Below, one piece after another: positions 50,929-59,619 of a stretch of DNA of 64,000 nucleotides. Both the position numbers and the translations under genes were made by a program. This stretch comes from Thermosulfurimonas marina (GTDB taxonomy: Bacteria; Desulfobacterota; Thermodesulfobacteria; Thermodesulfobacteriales; Thermodesulfobacteriaceae), in NCBI RefSeq assembly GCF_012317585.1, contig NZ_CP042909.1, forward strand, positions 496,001 through 560,000, read 5' to 3'. A model generated the notes under the pieces. That model ran no database searches and was not told the origin of the DNA. It worked only from the letters and a program-made list of their open reading frames with translations. Position 1 is the first letter of the stretch. Every line of letters begins with the position of its first letter.

Positions 50929-51966
50929 TTAATAACCCTCGCCGTAGGCCAGCTCCTCACGGGTGATGCGGTAGGAGAAAGTCCGGTAGGTCCAGAGGGT
51001 GTAAAGGAGGACGATGGGCACGAAGACTACGGCCACCACGGTCATGATCTTGAGGGTGAGGGGGCTAGAGGAGCTATTGTAGATGGTAAGGGACCATTCC
51101 GGGTTGAGGCGAGAGGGGAAGAGGTTGGGAAAGAGCCCGGCCACCCCCCAGGCGGTCACCCCCAGGATGGCCGCCCCGGAGGAAAGGAAGGCCGCAAGCG
51201 TCCGGCCGGCATTAAGAAAATAAGGGACCAGGATAAGCCCCACCACGGCCAGCAGGGGAAAGACGAAAAGCACCGGGGCCTTGAGGTAATTGCCCCAGAG
51301 GGGGGTGAGCTTCAAGGAGAAAAGGAGCACGGCCACGGCCAGCACGGCCTCAAAGACCCAGAGGATCTTGGCGTCCCGCAGGAGGCGCTCCCGAAACTCG
51401 CCGTTTACCCTGAAGGCCAGCCAGCAGGCCCCGTGCACAGAAATGGCCACCACGAAAAGGGCCCCTACCAGCAGGGCGTAGGGGTGAAGGAGGGTAAGGA
51501 AGCTTCCCCGAAAGATCCCCTGGGCATCGATGGGCAACCCCAGGAAAAGATTTCCGAAGGCCACCCCCAGGATGAGGGTGGCCACCAGGGAAGAGATCCA
51601 GAAGAGAAAGTCCCAGAAGCGGCGCCAGCCCTCACCGGCCACCTTTTCCCGGAATTCGATGGCCACCCCGCGGACGATCAGGGCGAAAAGGAGCACAAAA
51701 AGGGCGGTATAAAGGCCGCTAAACATCACGGCGTAGGTCTTGGGAAAGGCGGCAAAAGTGGCCCCACCGGCGGTGATCAACCAGACCTCGTTGCCGTCCC
51801 AGAAGGGCCCGATGGCCTGATAGACCGCCCGGCGCTCGGCCTCGTTTTTGGTCACGCAGGGCAGAAGGATCCCCGCCCCGAGATCAAAGCCGTCCAGGAC
51901 GAAATAGACCGCCCATAAAACTCCCCAGAGCACAAACCATATGACCTGAAAGACGTTGTGTTCCAT
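50929..51966 (-). CDS. cydB: Cytochrome bd quinol oxidase subunit II CydB
   Basis: The 345-residue membrane protein has about eight to nine hydrophobic segments and the CydB signatures WFVLWGVLWAVYFVLDGFDLGAG near residue 10 (in parts), IGPFWDGNEVWLITAGGATFAAFP near 50, MFSGLYTALFVLLFALIVRGVAIEFREK (in parts) and the C-terminal NSSSSPLTLKIMTVVAV. It forms the bd oxidase with CydA, reducing O2 to water with high affinity. It follows cydA by 23 bases. Confidence 0.95.
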   Translation of the reverse strand: MEHNVFQVIWFVLWGVLWAVYFVLDGFDLGAGILLPCVTKNEAERRAVYQAIGPFWDGNEVWLITAGGATFAAFPKTYAVMFSGLYTALFVLLFALIVRGVAIEFREKVAGEGWRRFWDFLFWISSLVATLILGVAFGNLFLGLPIDAQGIFRGSFLTLLHPYALLVGALFVVAISVHGACWLAFRVNGEFRERLLRDAKILWVFEAVLAVAVLLFSLKLTPLWGNYLKAPVLFVFPLLAVVGLILVPYFLNAGRTLAAFLSSGAAILGVTAWGVAGLFPNLFPSRLNPEWSLTIYNSSSSPLTLKIMTVVAVVFVPIVLLYTLWTYRTFSYRITREELAYGEGY

Positions 51967-51989
51967 GGCTCATCCCTCCTTTCTAAATT

Positions 51990-53297
51990 TTAAGCCGTCA
52001 CGGGTTCGGGCCCTTTACGGGCGTAGTGGGCCAGCAGCCAGAAGTCGATCACCCCGAGGATGGTGTAGAAGATCAGGAAGGCCGCCAGAGTCACCCCTAC
52101 CTGGACCGGAGAAATGGGGGAGACGGCCTCGGCGGTCTTCATCACCCCGTAAACGATCCACGGCTGGCGCCCCACCTCGGCCACCATCCAGCCGGCCTCA
52201 AGGGCGATGTAAGGGAGGGGGATAGACCAGATGAGGGCCCGCAAAAGCCCGGGCGAGGCCTCGGGATTTTCCCGATTCTTAAAGGCCCAGAAGGAAAGGA
52301 GCACGAACCAGATTCCCAGAAGGACCATGATCCGGAAACTCCAGAAGGTGAAAGAGACCGGGGGCCGTTCCTCCGGGGGAAAGTCTTTGAGGCCCTTCAC
52401 CTCGGCCTCTGGAGAATGAAAGGCCAGGAGACTCAGGAGCTTGGGAATCTTGATCTCCACCAGGTTGCGCTCCTTAGCCGGATCGGGAATGGCAAAGAGG
52501 GTCCAGGGGGCCCCTTTCTGGGTCTCCCAGAGGGCCTCCATAGCCGCAAGCTTGGTGGGCTGGGTGTGGGCCACCTCCGTGCCGTGGAGATGGCCTTCCA
52601 CAAAAACGAAGAGACTAAAGATGAGGGTCCAGACCGCGGCCACCCGGAAACTCTTTTTGAAAAAGGCCACCTCCCGGCCCCGCCGCAGATGCCAGGCCGA
52701 GACCCCGAGGACAAAGAGGCCCGAAAGAATGTAGGCCGCAGGTACGGTATGGAGAAATTCCAGCCAGGCAAATTTGTTGAAGACCACCTCGGCAAAGCTC
52801 TTAAGCTCCGCCCGGCCGTTCCGCAGCACATAGCCCACGGGGTGCTGCATCCAGCCGTTGGCAATCAAAATCCAGAGGGCGGAAATGTTGGAGGCCAAGG
52901 CCGTAAGCCAGATGGCCAGACAGTGCATCTTGGGAGAAAGGCGGTTCCAGCCGAAGGCCCAGACGGCGATGAAGGTGGACTCCAGGAAAAAGGCCAGGGT
53001 GGCCTCAATGGCCAGAAGGGACCCGAAAACATCTCCCACGTATTCGGAATAGTAGCGCCAGTTGGTCCCGAACTGAAACTCTAGGGTGATCCCGGTGACC
53101 ACTCCCAGGGCAAAATTGATGAGAAAGAGCCTCCCCCAGAACTTGGCCGCCCGCCGGTAGTCCTCGTCCCCGGTCTTCACATAAAGGGTTTCGTAGATGG
53201 CGGTTAAAATGGAAAGCCCCAGGGTTAAAGGCACAAAAAGGAAGTGAAAAAAAGCCGCGGCTCCAAACTGCAACCTAGAAGCCCAGACCACATCCAT
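51990..53297 (-). CDS. cydA: Cytochrome bd quinol oxidase subunit I CydA
   Basis: This 435-residue subunit carries the hemes and quinol site. The first segment reads ASRLQFGAAAFFHFLFVPLT, with the b595-linked histidine, and FQFGTNWRYYSEYVGDVFG near residue 80 and LAFFLESTFIAVWAFGWNRL near 105 follow. ANGWMQHPVGYVL contains the conserved methionine near 150. The Q-loop is short. The ATG at 53297 is chosen over GTG 53306 because GGAGGTG then lies seven bases ahead. The genes mqnC, mqnA and menG in the window point to menaquinol as donor. Confidence 0.95.
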   Translation of the reverse strand: MDVVWASRLQFGAAAFFHFLFVPLTLGLSILTAIYETLYVKTGDEDYRRAAKFWGRLFLINFALGVVTGITLEFQFGTNWRYYSEYVGDVFGSLLAIEATLAFFLESTFIAVWAFGWNRLSPKMHCLAIWLTALASNISALWILIANGWMQHPVGYVLRNGRAELKSFAEVVFNKFAWLEFLHTVPAAYILSGLFVLGVSAWHLRRGREVAFFKKSFRVAAVWTLIFSLFVFVEGHLHGTEVAHTQPTKLAAMEALWETQKGAPWTLFAIPDPAKERNLVEIKIPKLLSLLAFHSPEAEVKGLKDFPPEERPPVSFTFWSFRIMVLLGIWFVLLSFWAFKNRENPEASPGLLRALIWSIPLPYIALEAGWMVAEVGRQPWIVYGVMKTAEAVSPISPVQVGVTLAAFLIFYTILGVIDFWLLAHYARKGPEPVTA

Positions 53298-53318
53298 TTT
53301 TAACACCTCCTCTCCTTA

Positions 53319-53362
53319 TTTTGTGTAAAAGTAAACCCAAAAGATTAACCTTTTCTGTAAAA
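53319..53362. repeat. Two TTTT-N4-AAAA elements in front of cydA
   Basis: Plus strand: TTTTGTGTAAAA at 53319-53330 and TTTTCTGTAAAA at 53351-53362. They differ by one base, sit in the same orientation and are 32 bp apart, about three helical turns. They flank the region where the cydA promoter must lie, and could be operators for the Rrf2 regulator encoded next to it or another oxygen sensor. Confidence 0.45.
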
Positions 53363-53421
53363 TCCAACCCTATTCACCCTTTCATGGTTTTCACCCCCCC
53401 CTTCTTGAGTTTTAACTAATT

Positions 53422-53862
53422 TTATTTTCGGCGCCGGCTGCGCCGGTTGTCAAGGAGGCAGGACTCGCGTTGGACCAGGTCCGCAAAGGTGATCTGGTCG
53501 AGCTTTTTGCGCAGAAGTTCCCGGATCTCGGCCCAGACCTCATGGGTGGGACAGAGGGAGGAGCGTTTACAGTTTTCCGGATCCAGGACGCAGTGACTCA
53601 AGAAGATCTCTCCGCTCATGGCCTCCACCACCCGGAGAAGGGTTAGCTCCTCCGGGGGCACCGCCAAGCGATATCCCCCTTTACGTCCCCGGGTAATGGT
53701 AATAATACCCGCCCGGGCCAGATCCTGGGCGATCTTGGCCAAAAAGGGCTCCGGGATATCCATGGCGCGGGCAATATTCCAGCGGGGAATGGTCTTTTCC
53801 GGATAGCGGGAAAGATAGAGCACACAACGTATCCCGTAGTCCTCGGCCTGGGTAATCTTCAT
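53422..53862 (-). CDS. Rrf2-family transcriptional regulator
   Basis: The 146-residue protein has the winged-helix part ITQAEDYGIRCVLYLSRYPE, MDIPEPFLAKIAQDLARAGIITITRGRKGGYRLA in parts, and three cysteines in HCVLDPENCKRSSLCPTHEVW near residue 95, where Fe-S sensing members such as IscR hold their cluster. It probably senses O2, NO or redox state. It lies directly upstream of cydAB in the same direction, which makes that operon its likely target. The C-terminus is basic (RRSRRRK). Confidence 0.93.
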   Translation of the reverse strand: MKITQAEDYGIRCVLYLSRYPEKTIPRWNIARAMDIPEPFLAKIAQDLARAGIITITRGRKGGYRLAVPPEELTLLRVVEAMSGEIFLSHCVLDPENCKRSSLCPTHEVWAEIRELLRKKLDQITFADLVQRESCLLDNRRSRRRK

Positions 53863-53890
53863 CTCCGGGTCTCCTTTAATTTTTGAGACC

Positions 53891-53919
53891 AGGTTAATCT
53901 ATAAATTGAACTTTGTCAA
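53891..53919 (-). promoter_or_regulatory. Promoter of the rrf2 gene
   Basis: Minus strand: a perfect TTGACA (plus-strand 53914-53919), 17 bases, TAACCT (53891-53896). The -35 overlaps the thrC stop codon. The spacer is AT-rich (TTCAATTTATAGAT). AAAGGAG precedes the Rrf2 ATG. Rrf2 may bind here to control itself. Confidence 0.55.
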
Positions 53920-55313
53920 GAAATCTGGAGGGCGTTTTCTTCAATAAAACGGCGCACGGCGGCCGGATCGGCGGGAAGAATGACCACCCTTCGGGGTCTT
54001 TCGGAAAGGCCCTTGAGGGCCTCGGGAATCGGGGGTTCAAAGCCCAGGGCCCGGGATACGGCCTCGGGAAATTTGGCCGGATGCGCGGTGGCCAGACAGA
54101 TCATGGGGCGGGCCTCCAGGAATTCAAGGGCCGCCCGTACCCCTACAGCGGTGTGGGGATCCAGGATATAGCCCGTTTCCTGATAAAAGTCCCGAATGGT
54201 CTCCAGGGTTTCCTTCTGGGTCACGGAGGCCGAAAGGAAATCCCTCTGGACCCGGCGGATCTCTTCTTCGGAAAACCGGAGACGGCCCTCTTCGGCAAAG
54301 CGGACCATGGCCTCCCGCACTCGTTCCGGATCCTCCCCGAAAAGATAGTAGAGATAGCGCTCGAAATTGGAGGCCACCTGGATGTCCATGGAAGGACTGA
54401 GGGTGGGGATCACCTCCCGCACCGAATAGTCCCCCCGATTTACGAAGCGGGTAAGGATGTCGTTTTCATTGGTGGCCAGAATCAGGCGCTCGATACGGCC
54501 TCCGAGCATCCGGCGGGCCAGATATCCGGCAAAGATGTCCCCGAAGTTGCCGGTGGGCACGGAAAAGCGCACCTCCTCCGCCCCCTCCGCCTCGGAAACC
54601 CGAAAGTAGGCCCAGAGATAATAAACGATCTGGGCCATCACCCGGGCCCAGTTGATGGAGTTCACCGCCCCGAGCCGATAGCGCCTTTTGAATTCCAGAT
54701 CCCCAAAAAGTTGCTTAACGATGGCCTGACAGTCGTCGAAGGTCCCCTCAAGGGCCAGATTGAAGACATTGGGGTCGGTCACCGTGGTCATCTGCAGGGC
54801 CTGTACCGGGGAGACCCGCCCGTGGGGATGAAGGATGAAGATGGCCAGATTCCGCTTCCCCCGCACCCCGTAGATGGCCGCCGAGCCGGTATCCCCCGAG
54901 GTGGCTCCCAAAATATTCATATATTCTCCGCGCGTAAGAAGCAGATATTCGAAAAGGTTTCCCAGAAACTGGAGGGCCACGTCCTTAAAGGCCAGGGTGG
55001 GCCCGTGAAAGAGCTCCAGGATCCAGACCCGCCCCTTTTTCACCACCGGAGTAATATCCGGATGGGTAAAAGTGGCATAGGAGCGGTCCACCAGAAGGCG
55101 CAGTTCGCTTTCCGGGAGGTCGTCGGCGAAGAGCCGGAAGACCTCGTAGGCCAGATCCTGGTAAGAAAGCCCTCGAAGGCGGCGCAGGTCCGCCTCCGAA
55201 AGCTCCGGGATCTTTTCAGGCACAATAAGGCCCCCGTCCGGGGCCAGCCCCTCCAGAACCGTGGCGGTAAAAGGGAGGGGGGAAATCCCTCCCCGGGTAC
55301 TGAGATATCTCAT
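53916..55313 (-). CDS. thrC: Threonine synthase
   Basis: The 465-residue PLP enzyme converts phosphohomoserine to threonine. The PLP lysine is in FHGPTLAFKDVALQFLGNLF near residue 115, the phosphate loop in ILGATSGDTGSAAIYGVRG near 145, and SVPTGNFGDIFAGYLARRM near 255. The N-terminus RYLSTRGGISPLPFTATVLEGLAPDGGL is the longer E. coli/yeast (type 2) form. It lies three bases after the chemoreceptor gene? No: the chemoreceptor stop is four bases upstream, so the two may share a transcript. Confidence 0.95.
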   Translation of the reverse strand: MRYLSTRGGISPLPFTATVLEGLAPDGGLIVPEKIPELSEADLRRLRGLSYQDLAYEVFRLFADDLPESELRLLVDRSYATFTHPDITPVVKKGRVWILELFHGPTLAFKDVALQFLGNLFEYLLLTRGEYMNILGATSGDTGSAAIYGVRGKRNLAIFILHPHGRVSPVQALQMTTVTDPNVFNLALEGTFDDCQAIVKQLFGDLEFKRRYRLGAVNSINWARVMAQIVYYLWAYFRVSEAEGAEEVRFSVPTGNFGDIFAGYLARRMLGGRIERLILATNENDILTRFVNRGDYSVREVIPTLSPSMDIQVASNFERYLYYLFGEDPERVREAMVRFAEEGRLRFSEEEIRRVQRDFLSASVTQKETLETIRDFYQETGYILDPHTAVGVRAALEFLEARPMICLATAHPAKFPEAVSRALGFEPPIPEALKGLSERPRRVVILPADPAAVRRFIEENALQIS

Positions 55314-55316
55314 GTC

Positions 55317-56897
55317 CTAAACTTTAAACCGGGAAACCGACCGGGCAAGCTCCTTGACCACCTCCACCAGCTGGTGCATGGCCTGGAGATTCTCTTTTAC
55401 CCCGGAAAGGGTCTTCTGGGCCGCGGTATAGGCCTCCTCGGCCTCCCGGGCAAACTGCCCGGCGCCGGCCTTCTGCTTTTCCACCTTCTGAGCGATATCC
55501 GCGATCACCGCGGTCTGCTCCTCCGCCGCCGCGGCAATGGCGGAGGCAATCTGGTCGATCTCCTGAATGACCCCGGCGATTTCGTCTGCGGCCCGAAGGG
55601 CCTCTTCACTTTCGGCCTGCATGGTCCGGATCTTTTCGGTGATCTCCCCGGTGGCCTCGGCGGTCTGTCGGGCCAGCTCCTTGACCTCGCCCGCCACCAC
55701 GGCAAAACCCTTTCCGGCCTCTCCGGCCCGGGCAGCCTCGATGGTGGCGTTCAGGGCCAGAAACTTGGTCTGCTCGGCGATACCCGTAATAAGCTGGATC
55801 ACCCCCTCGATCTCCTGCGAGGCCGCCCCCACCCGGTGCATAATCTCCTGAGCCCTCTGGGCCTTTTCCACCGCCTCCTTGGTGATCATGCTAGCCCGGG
55901 TGGTGTTCTGACTGATCTCCTGGATGGCGGTGGAGATCTCGTTAATGGACCGGGATTCCTCCTCCACACTCTGCAGGATGGCCCCGGCCTCCTCCTTCAT
56001 GCGCGTGGCCCGCTCGCCCGCGGCCTCGGCCTCCCGGGCGGCCGCCTCCAACCTCTCCCTTACCTCCTCGGAAAGGGTCTCCCCCTTGCGGGAGACCTCC
56101 GCGGTATCCCTAATGAGGGGCTGGAGATGGTCGGCCATGCGATCCAGGTGGGCAAGGATCTGGGCCATTTCGTCCCGCCCGGAAGCCCGGGTCCTAAAGG
56201 AAAAGTCTCCTCCGGCCATGCGGTCCACCGCGGAAAGGACTTGGCGCACCTTACGCCCGAGCCGATAGGCCATAAAGGCAAAGACCAGAAGGGTACCCAC
56301 CACTAACCAGAGGTTGAGAAAAAGCGAGACCTTTTTCACCAGATCGAGACTCCGACGGGCCTCCCCTTGAAGTTGATCCATCCTCTTTCCCAATAGATCC
56401 TCTAAACGGGGAAGGAGCTTAAAGAGAAGTTCCTTGGAGAGGGGGTTAGCCCTTTCGTTGTAGACCGCAACCACCTCCTCGAAGTCGGCCTCTTCCGAAA
56501 GGAGTTTAGAGATCTCCCCTCCGGCCAGATGGAGCTTGCGGTCCACCTCCCGGATCCGGGCCACAAGCTCCTTTTCCTCCGGGGCTTCGGCCCGCCAGCT
56601 GGCCAGAAACTTCTGAAGGGGACAGCGGTCGGGGTCCACCAGGATCTCGGGTGGGCTCTCATTGAGAAGCCCGGTAAGGAGATTGACCTTCCAGCGGAGG
56701 TGTTCCGCAAGCAGGGCATCCAGAGTATCCATGGCCTGGGTGGCCCTATGGGCCTCCCTCTGGAGTCTTTCGGTCCTCTTTTGCATCACCAGAAGCACCG
56801 CCGTATTTACCACCACCAGAACCACCACACAAAAGGCCACCACCGCAAGCTTCTGCCACATCTTAAGGGATCGATCCACTCTTTCCACAAAACCCAT
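55317..56897 (-). CDS. Methyl-accepting chemotaxis protein with CZB-like outer domain
   Basis: The 526-residue receptor has two membrane segments (about residues 17-37 and 190-212), with an outer domain between them. That domain has [14 protein letters not shown], then [14 protein letters not shown] and [14 protein letters not shown], which follow the order of the zinc ligands in CZB domains (His, Cys, His-x3-His) with Asp at the third site. HAMP (about 213-265) and the signalling tip [41 protein letters not shown] (in parts) are standard. ATG 56897 follows GGAGGAG; an upstream ATG at 56912 has no ribosome site. Confidence 0.92.
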   Translation of the reverse strand: MGFVERVDRSLKMWQKLAVVAFCVVVLVVVNTAVLLVMQKRTERLQREAHRATQAMDTLDALLAEHLRWKVNLLTGLLNESPPEILVDPDRCPLQKFLASWRAEAPEEKELVARIREVDRKLHLAGGEISKLLSEEADFEEVVAVYNERANPLSKELLFKLLPRLEDLLGKRMDQLQGEARRSLDLVKKVSLFLNLWLVVGTLLVFAFMAYRLGRKVRQVLSAVDRMAGGDFSFRTRASGRDEMAQILAHLDRMADHLQPLIRDTAEVSRKGETLSEEVRERLEAAAREAEAAGERATRMKEEAGAILQSVEEESRSINEISTAIQEISQNTTRASMITKEAVEKAQRAQEIMHRVGAASQEIEGVIQLITGIAEQTKFLALNATIEAARAGEAGKGFAVVAGEVKELARQTAEATGEITEKIRTMQAESEEALRAADEIAGVIQEIDQIASAIAAAAEEQTAVIADIAQKVEKQKAGAGQFAREAEEAYTAAQKTLSGVKENLQAMHQLVEVVKELARSVSRFKV

Positions 56898-56928
56898 CGC
56901 TCTCCTCCCCATAATTTTTTCAGATAGA

Positions 56929-56937
56929 ATTATAGCA
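56929..56937 (-). promoter_or_regulatory. Extended -10 promoter of the chemoreceptor gene
   Basis: Minus strand TGCTATAAT (plus-strand 56929-56937): a perfect TATAAT with the TGn extension. I see no good -35, which extended -10 promoters do not need. Transcription would begin near 56922, leaving a leader of about 25 bases. Confidence 0.6.
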
Positions 56938-57000
56938 AAGCTTTTCAAAATTGTGGGAAGATCCGGAGTTGAGGATTTCCGAAAGCCGAAGGAGTTAGGG

Positions 57001-57561
57001 ATGGATAAGCGAAAATTGGTCTTTCCCCTTCAGGATCGCCATCTCTTGCGAGATCTTCGGCCCGGGGAATTGCTTTCCCTTTCTGGAAGGTTGCTCGCCG
57101 CCCGAGACGCCACCCATCGGAGGATCATCGAACTTCTGGAAAGAGGAGAGCCCCTCCCGGTGGACCTTGAGGGCCAGGCCTTCTATTATGTGGGGCCCAG
57201 CCCGGCTCCTCCGGGAAGGGTCATCGGCTCCGCCGGGCCCACCACGGCTTACCGCATGGACGCCTACACCCCGAGGCTTCTGGCCCTGGGGCTTGCGGCC
57301 ACCATCGGCAAGGGCCCTCGAGGGGCGGAGGTGCGGGAGGCCATAGTGCGCTACGGGGCCGTGTATCTGGCCACCTTTGGCGGAGCCGGAGCCTATCTTT
57401 CCCAAAAGATCCGGGCCGCCCGGGTGCTGGCCTTTCCGGAACTGGGCCCGGAGGCCCTTTTTGAACTGGAGGTGGAGGACTTTCCGGCCATCGTCATCAA
57501 CCCCCCCACCGGAGGCGATTACTACGAGGAGGTAAGGCGGCGTGCCCGTAGCCTGCGGTGA
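57001..57561 (+). CDS. Class I fumarase/tartrate dehydratase, beta (C-terminal) subunit
   Basis: The 186-residue protein has [70 protein letters not shown] in parts, and ATIGKGPRG near residue 101 followed by [14 protein letters not shown]. This matches the beta subunit of Fe-S fumarase, which adds water to fumarate with the alpha subunit. No alpha subunit gene is adjacent: upstream lies the divergent chemoreceptor. It may pair with one encoded elsewhere. The ATG at 57001 follows GAAGGAG. It overlaps the next gene by 20 bases. Confidence 0.9.
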   Translation: MDKRKLVFPLQDRHLLRDLRPGELLSLSGRLLAARDATHRRIIELLERGEPLPVDLEGQAFYYVGPSPAPPGRVIGSAGPTTAYRMDAYTPRLLALGLAATIGKGPRGAEVREAIVRYGAVYLATFGGAGAYLSQKIRAARVLAFPELGPEALFELEVEDFPAIVINPPTGGDYYEEVRRRARSLR

Positions 57562-58288
57562 GATCCGGCACTACCGCACCTGGTTCCGCCCGGAAGGAGA
57601 TCTCTGCGCCTTCCGGGTGGTTTATCGGGAGACGGATCTGGCGGTCCTGGCCGAAAGGGATCTTTCGCTGGAAGTCCTGCAACTGGTCCAGGAGATCCGA
57701 GCCCCTCTTGAAGAGTACCTCAAGGAACACCCGGAATTCCTTTCCTCCCTCAAACCCCTCCCGGAGGACCCCGGAGCTCCGGAGATCGTAAAGAGGATGC
57801 TTGCCGCCGGTAGGGCTGTGGGGGTGGGGCCCATGGCCGCGGTGGCCGGGGCCATTGCCGAGGCGGTGGGCCGAAGGCTTCTGGCGGAAGGCTTGACCCG
57901 AAAGGTGGTGGTGGAAAACGGAGGCGACATCTTTCTGGCCCTGGGGCGAGCGGCTACCGTAGCCCTTTATGCCGGAGATTCCCCCCTTTCCGGAAAAGTG
58001 GGGCTCCGGATCGCCCCGGATTTTCAGCCCTGCGGGGTCTGCACCTCTTCCGGGAAGATCGGCCACAGCCTCTCCCTGGGACAGGCCGAGGCCGTAACCG
58101 TAATCGCCCCGGAGGCCGCGCTAGCCGATGCCGCAGCCACGGCCCTGGGGAATCTGGCCAAGGGAAAAAAGAGCCTTCGCCGAATCCTTTCCGCAGCCCG
58201 GGACCTCCCGGGCCTCCTGGGAGTGGTCTGTATTCTGGGGAAGGACCTGGGGGCGGTGGGACCGGCGGTGGAACTGGTACCTTTATGA
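57542..58288 (+). CDS. UPF0280 family protein
   Basis: The 248-residue protein shows [42 protein letters not shown] near residue 98, VVVENGGDIFLAL near 120, GLRIAPDFQPCGVCTSSGKIGHSLSLGQA near 155 in parts, and ADAAATALGN near 197. This is the UPF0280 pattern, distantly related to ApbE flavin transferases. The role is unknown; members are often found near methanogenesis or anaerobic genes. It starts with GTG inside the fumarase gene and is coupled to the transporter by ATGA. Confidence 0.9.
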   Translation: MPVACGEIRHYRTWFRPEGDLCAFRVVYRETDLAVLAERDLSLEVLQLVQEIRAPLEEYLKEHPEFLSSLKPLPEDPGAPEIVKRMLAAGRAVGVGPMAAVAGAIAEAVGRRLLAEGLTRKVVVENGGDIFLALGRAATVALYAGDSPLSGKVGLRIAPDFQPCGVCTSSGKIGHSLSLGQAEAVTVIAPEAALADAAATALGNLAKGKKSLRRILSAARDLPGLLGVVCILGKDLGAVGPAVELVPL

Positions 58289-59223
58289 TCAGCCTTTACC
58301 GCATCACCATCCTGGGAGCGGGGGTCAACCTGGCTCTGGCCCTCCTCAAGATTCTGGCCGGCTGGTGGGGACACAGCCAGGCGGTTCTGGCCGACGGAGT
58401 GCACAGCCTTTCGGATCTGGCCACCGACCTTCTTACCCTTTTGGGGCTCAAATACGGAGCGGCCCCGCCGGACGAGGACCACCCATACGGGCACCGAAGG
58501 ATCGAGACCCTGCTGGCGGTCACCGTAGGGGTCTTGCTGGGGGCCACCGGGCTGGGCCTGGCCTTCCGGGCCCTGACCTCCCTGCACTCCCGGCCCCCGG
58601 AGACCCTACCCCTCTGGGTGCTCCTGCCCCCGGCCCTCTCCCTCCTCCTCAAAGAGGGTCTCTTCCGCCTCACTTTGAGGATCGGAAAGGAGCTCGGCTC
58701 TCCGGTGGTGATCGCCAACGCCCATCACCACCGTTCCGACGCCTTAAGTTCCCTTCCGGCCCTGGTGGGGGCCGGAGGGGCGGCTCTGCACCCGGGCCTC
58801 CATTTCCTGGATCCCCTGGGCTCGCTTCTGGTCTCCGGCTTTATCCTGCGTTGCGCCTGGCGCATCGTCCAGCCCGGGGTCACCGAACTCTGTGACGGCA
58901 TAGATGTGGAAGAGGCCCAACGCATCCGGGAAGAGGTCCTCAAGGTCAAAGGAGTAAAGGACGCCCATCGGGTGCGGGCCCGCAAACACGCCGGCCGTAC
59001 CCTGGTGGATCTTCACATTCAGGTGGATCCGCACCTTTCCGTTCGGGAGGGCCACCGCATCTCCGAACGGGTCAAACGCTTCCTCATGGCCCGCCACCGA
59101 CGGATAATGGACGTGGTGGTCCACCTGGAGCCCTACGAAAAGGGCCCTAACCCGGAGGCCAGCCCATCTCCCGGCCCCCGAGAAGATGAAGATGGAGATG
59201 AAAGACCGTCTGCCCGGCCATAG
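58285..59223 (+). CDS. Cation diffusion facilitator family transporter
   Basis: The 312-residue membrane protein should export zinc or a similar divalent metal in exchange for protons. About six hydrophobic segments precede a cytoplasmic domain. Metal-site motifs are VLADGVHSLSDLATDLLTLL near residue 35 (HSLSD) and HHHRSDALSSLPALVG near 150 (HRSD). The cytoplasmic part shows VKGVKDAHRVRARKHAGRTL and VHLEPY. The last 77 bases overlap the HIT gene, and the tail (SPGPREDEDGDERPSARP) is low in complexity. Confidence 0.92.
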   Translation: MISLYRITILGAGVNLALALLKILAGWWGHSQAVLADGVHSLSDLATDLLTLLGLKYGAAPPDEDHPYGHRRIETLLAVTVGVLLGATGLGLAFRALTSLHSRPPETLPLWVLLPPALSLLLKEGLFRLTLRIGKELGSPVVIANAHHHRSDALSSLPALVGAGGAALHPGLHFLDPLGSLLVSGFILRCAWRIVQPGVTELCDGIDVEEAQRIREEVLKVKGVKDAHRVRARKHAGRTLVDLHIQVDPHLSVREGHRISERVKRFLMARHRRIMDVVVHLEPYEKGPNPEASPSPGPREDEDGDERPSARP

Positions 59224-59506
59224 GTCCGGCATTGATCACCAGGCGATAACCCCGGGTAGGATCCCCCAGAGGAGAGAGCCCCAGATCCTCGGCGATCTTG
59301 CGCGCTACCCAGAAGAGATGCCCCACCAGCTCCCGATCCTCCTCGGTCATCTCCTGGATTCCGGAAAGGTGCTTCCGGGGAATGATCAAAATATGGGTGG
59401 GGGCTACGGGATTGATGTCGTGAAAGGCATAGGCCAGATCATCTTCATAGACCTTCTTAGAGGGGATCTCCCCGGCAAGGATCTTACAGAAGATGCACTC
59501 GGCCAT
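59147..59506 (-). CDS. HIT-family protein (HINT type)
   Basis: The 119-residue nucleotide hydrolase has CIFCKILAGEIPSKKVYEDD, DINPVAPTHILIIPRKHLSG and the active site GQTVFHLHLHLLGG, in which HxHxH holds the catalytic histidine. The two N-terminal cysteines and His may bind zinc. HINT proteins cleave AMP-lysine or related phosphoramidates. It is convergent with the transporter, with which it shares 77 bases. Confidence 0.94.
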   Translation of the reverse strand: MAECIFCKILAGEIPSKKVYEDDLAYAFHDINPVAPTHILIIPRKHLSGIQEMTEEDRELVGHLFWVARKIAEDLGLSPLGDPTRGYRLVINAGPMAGQTVFHLHLHLLGGREMGWPPG

Positions 59507-59619
59507 CTCCTCCCTCCTCTCCGGCCTTTCTTCTTGAATAGCTCAAATCCTTTCCCGAAGCAATCCCCGGAATTGCACCTTCGGCCTTTCGGTCTTATGG
59601 TTGAAAGGAGGAGGAGCGT

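Noticed and set aside
53913-56306. Plus-strand open frame of 797 residues
   Set aside because: It is antisense to thrC and the chemoreceptor, both with clear motifs, and shows no domain or proper start.
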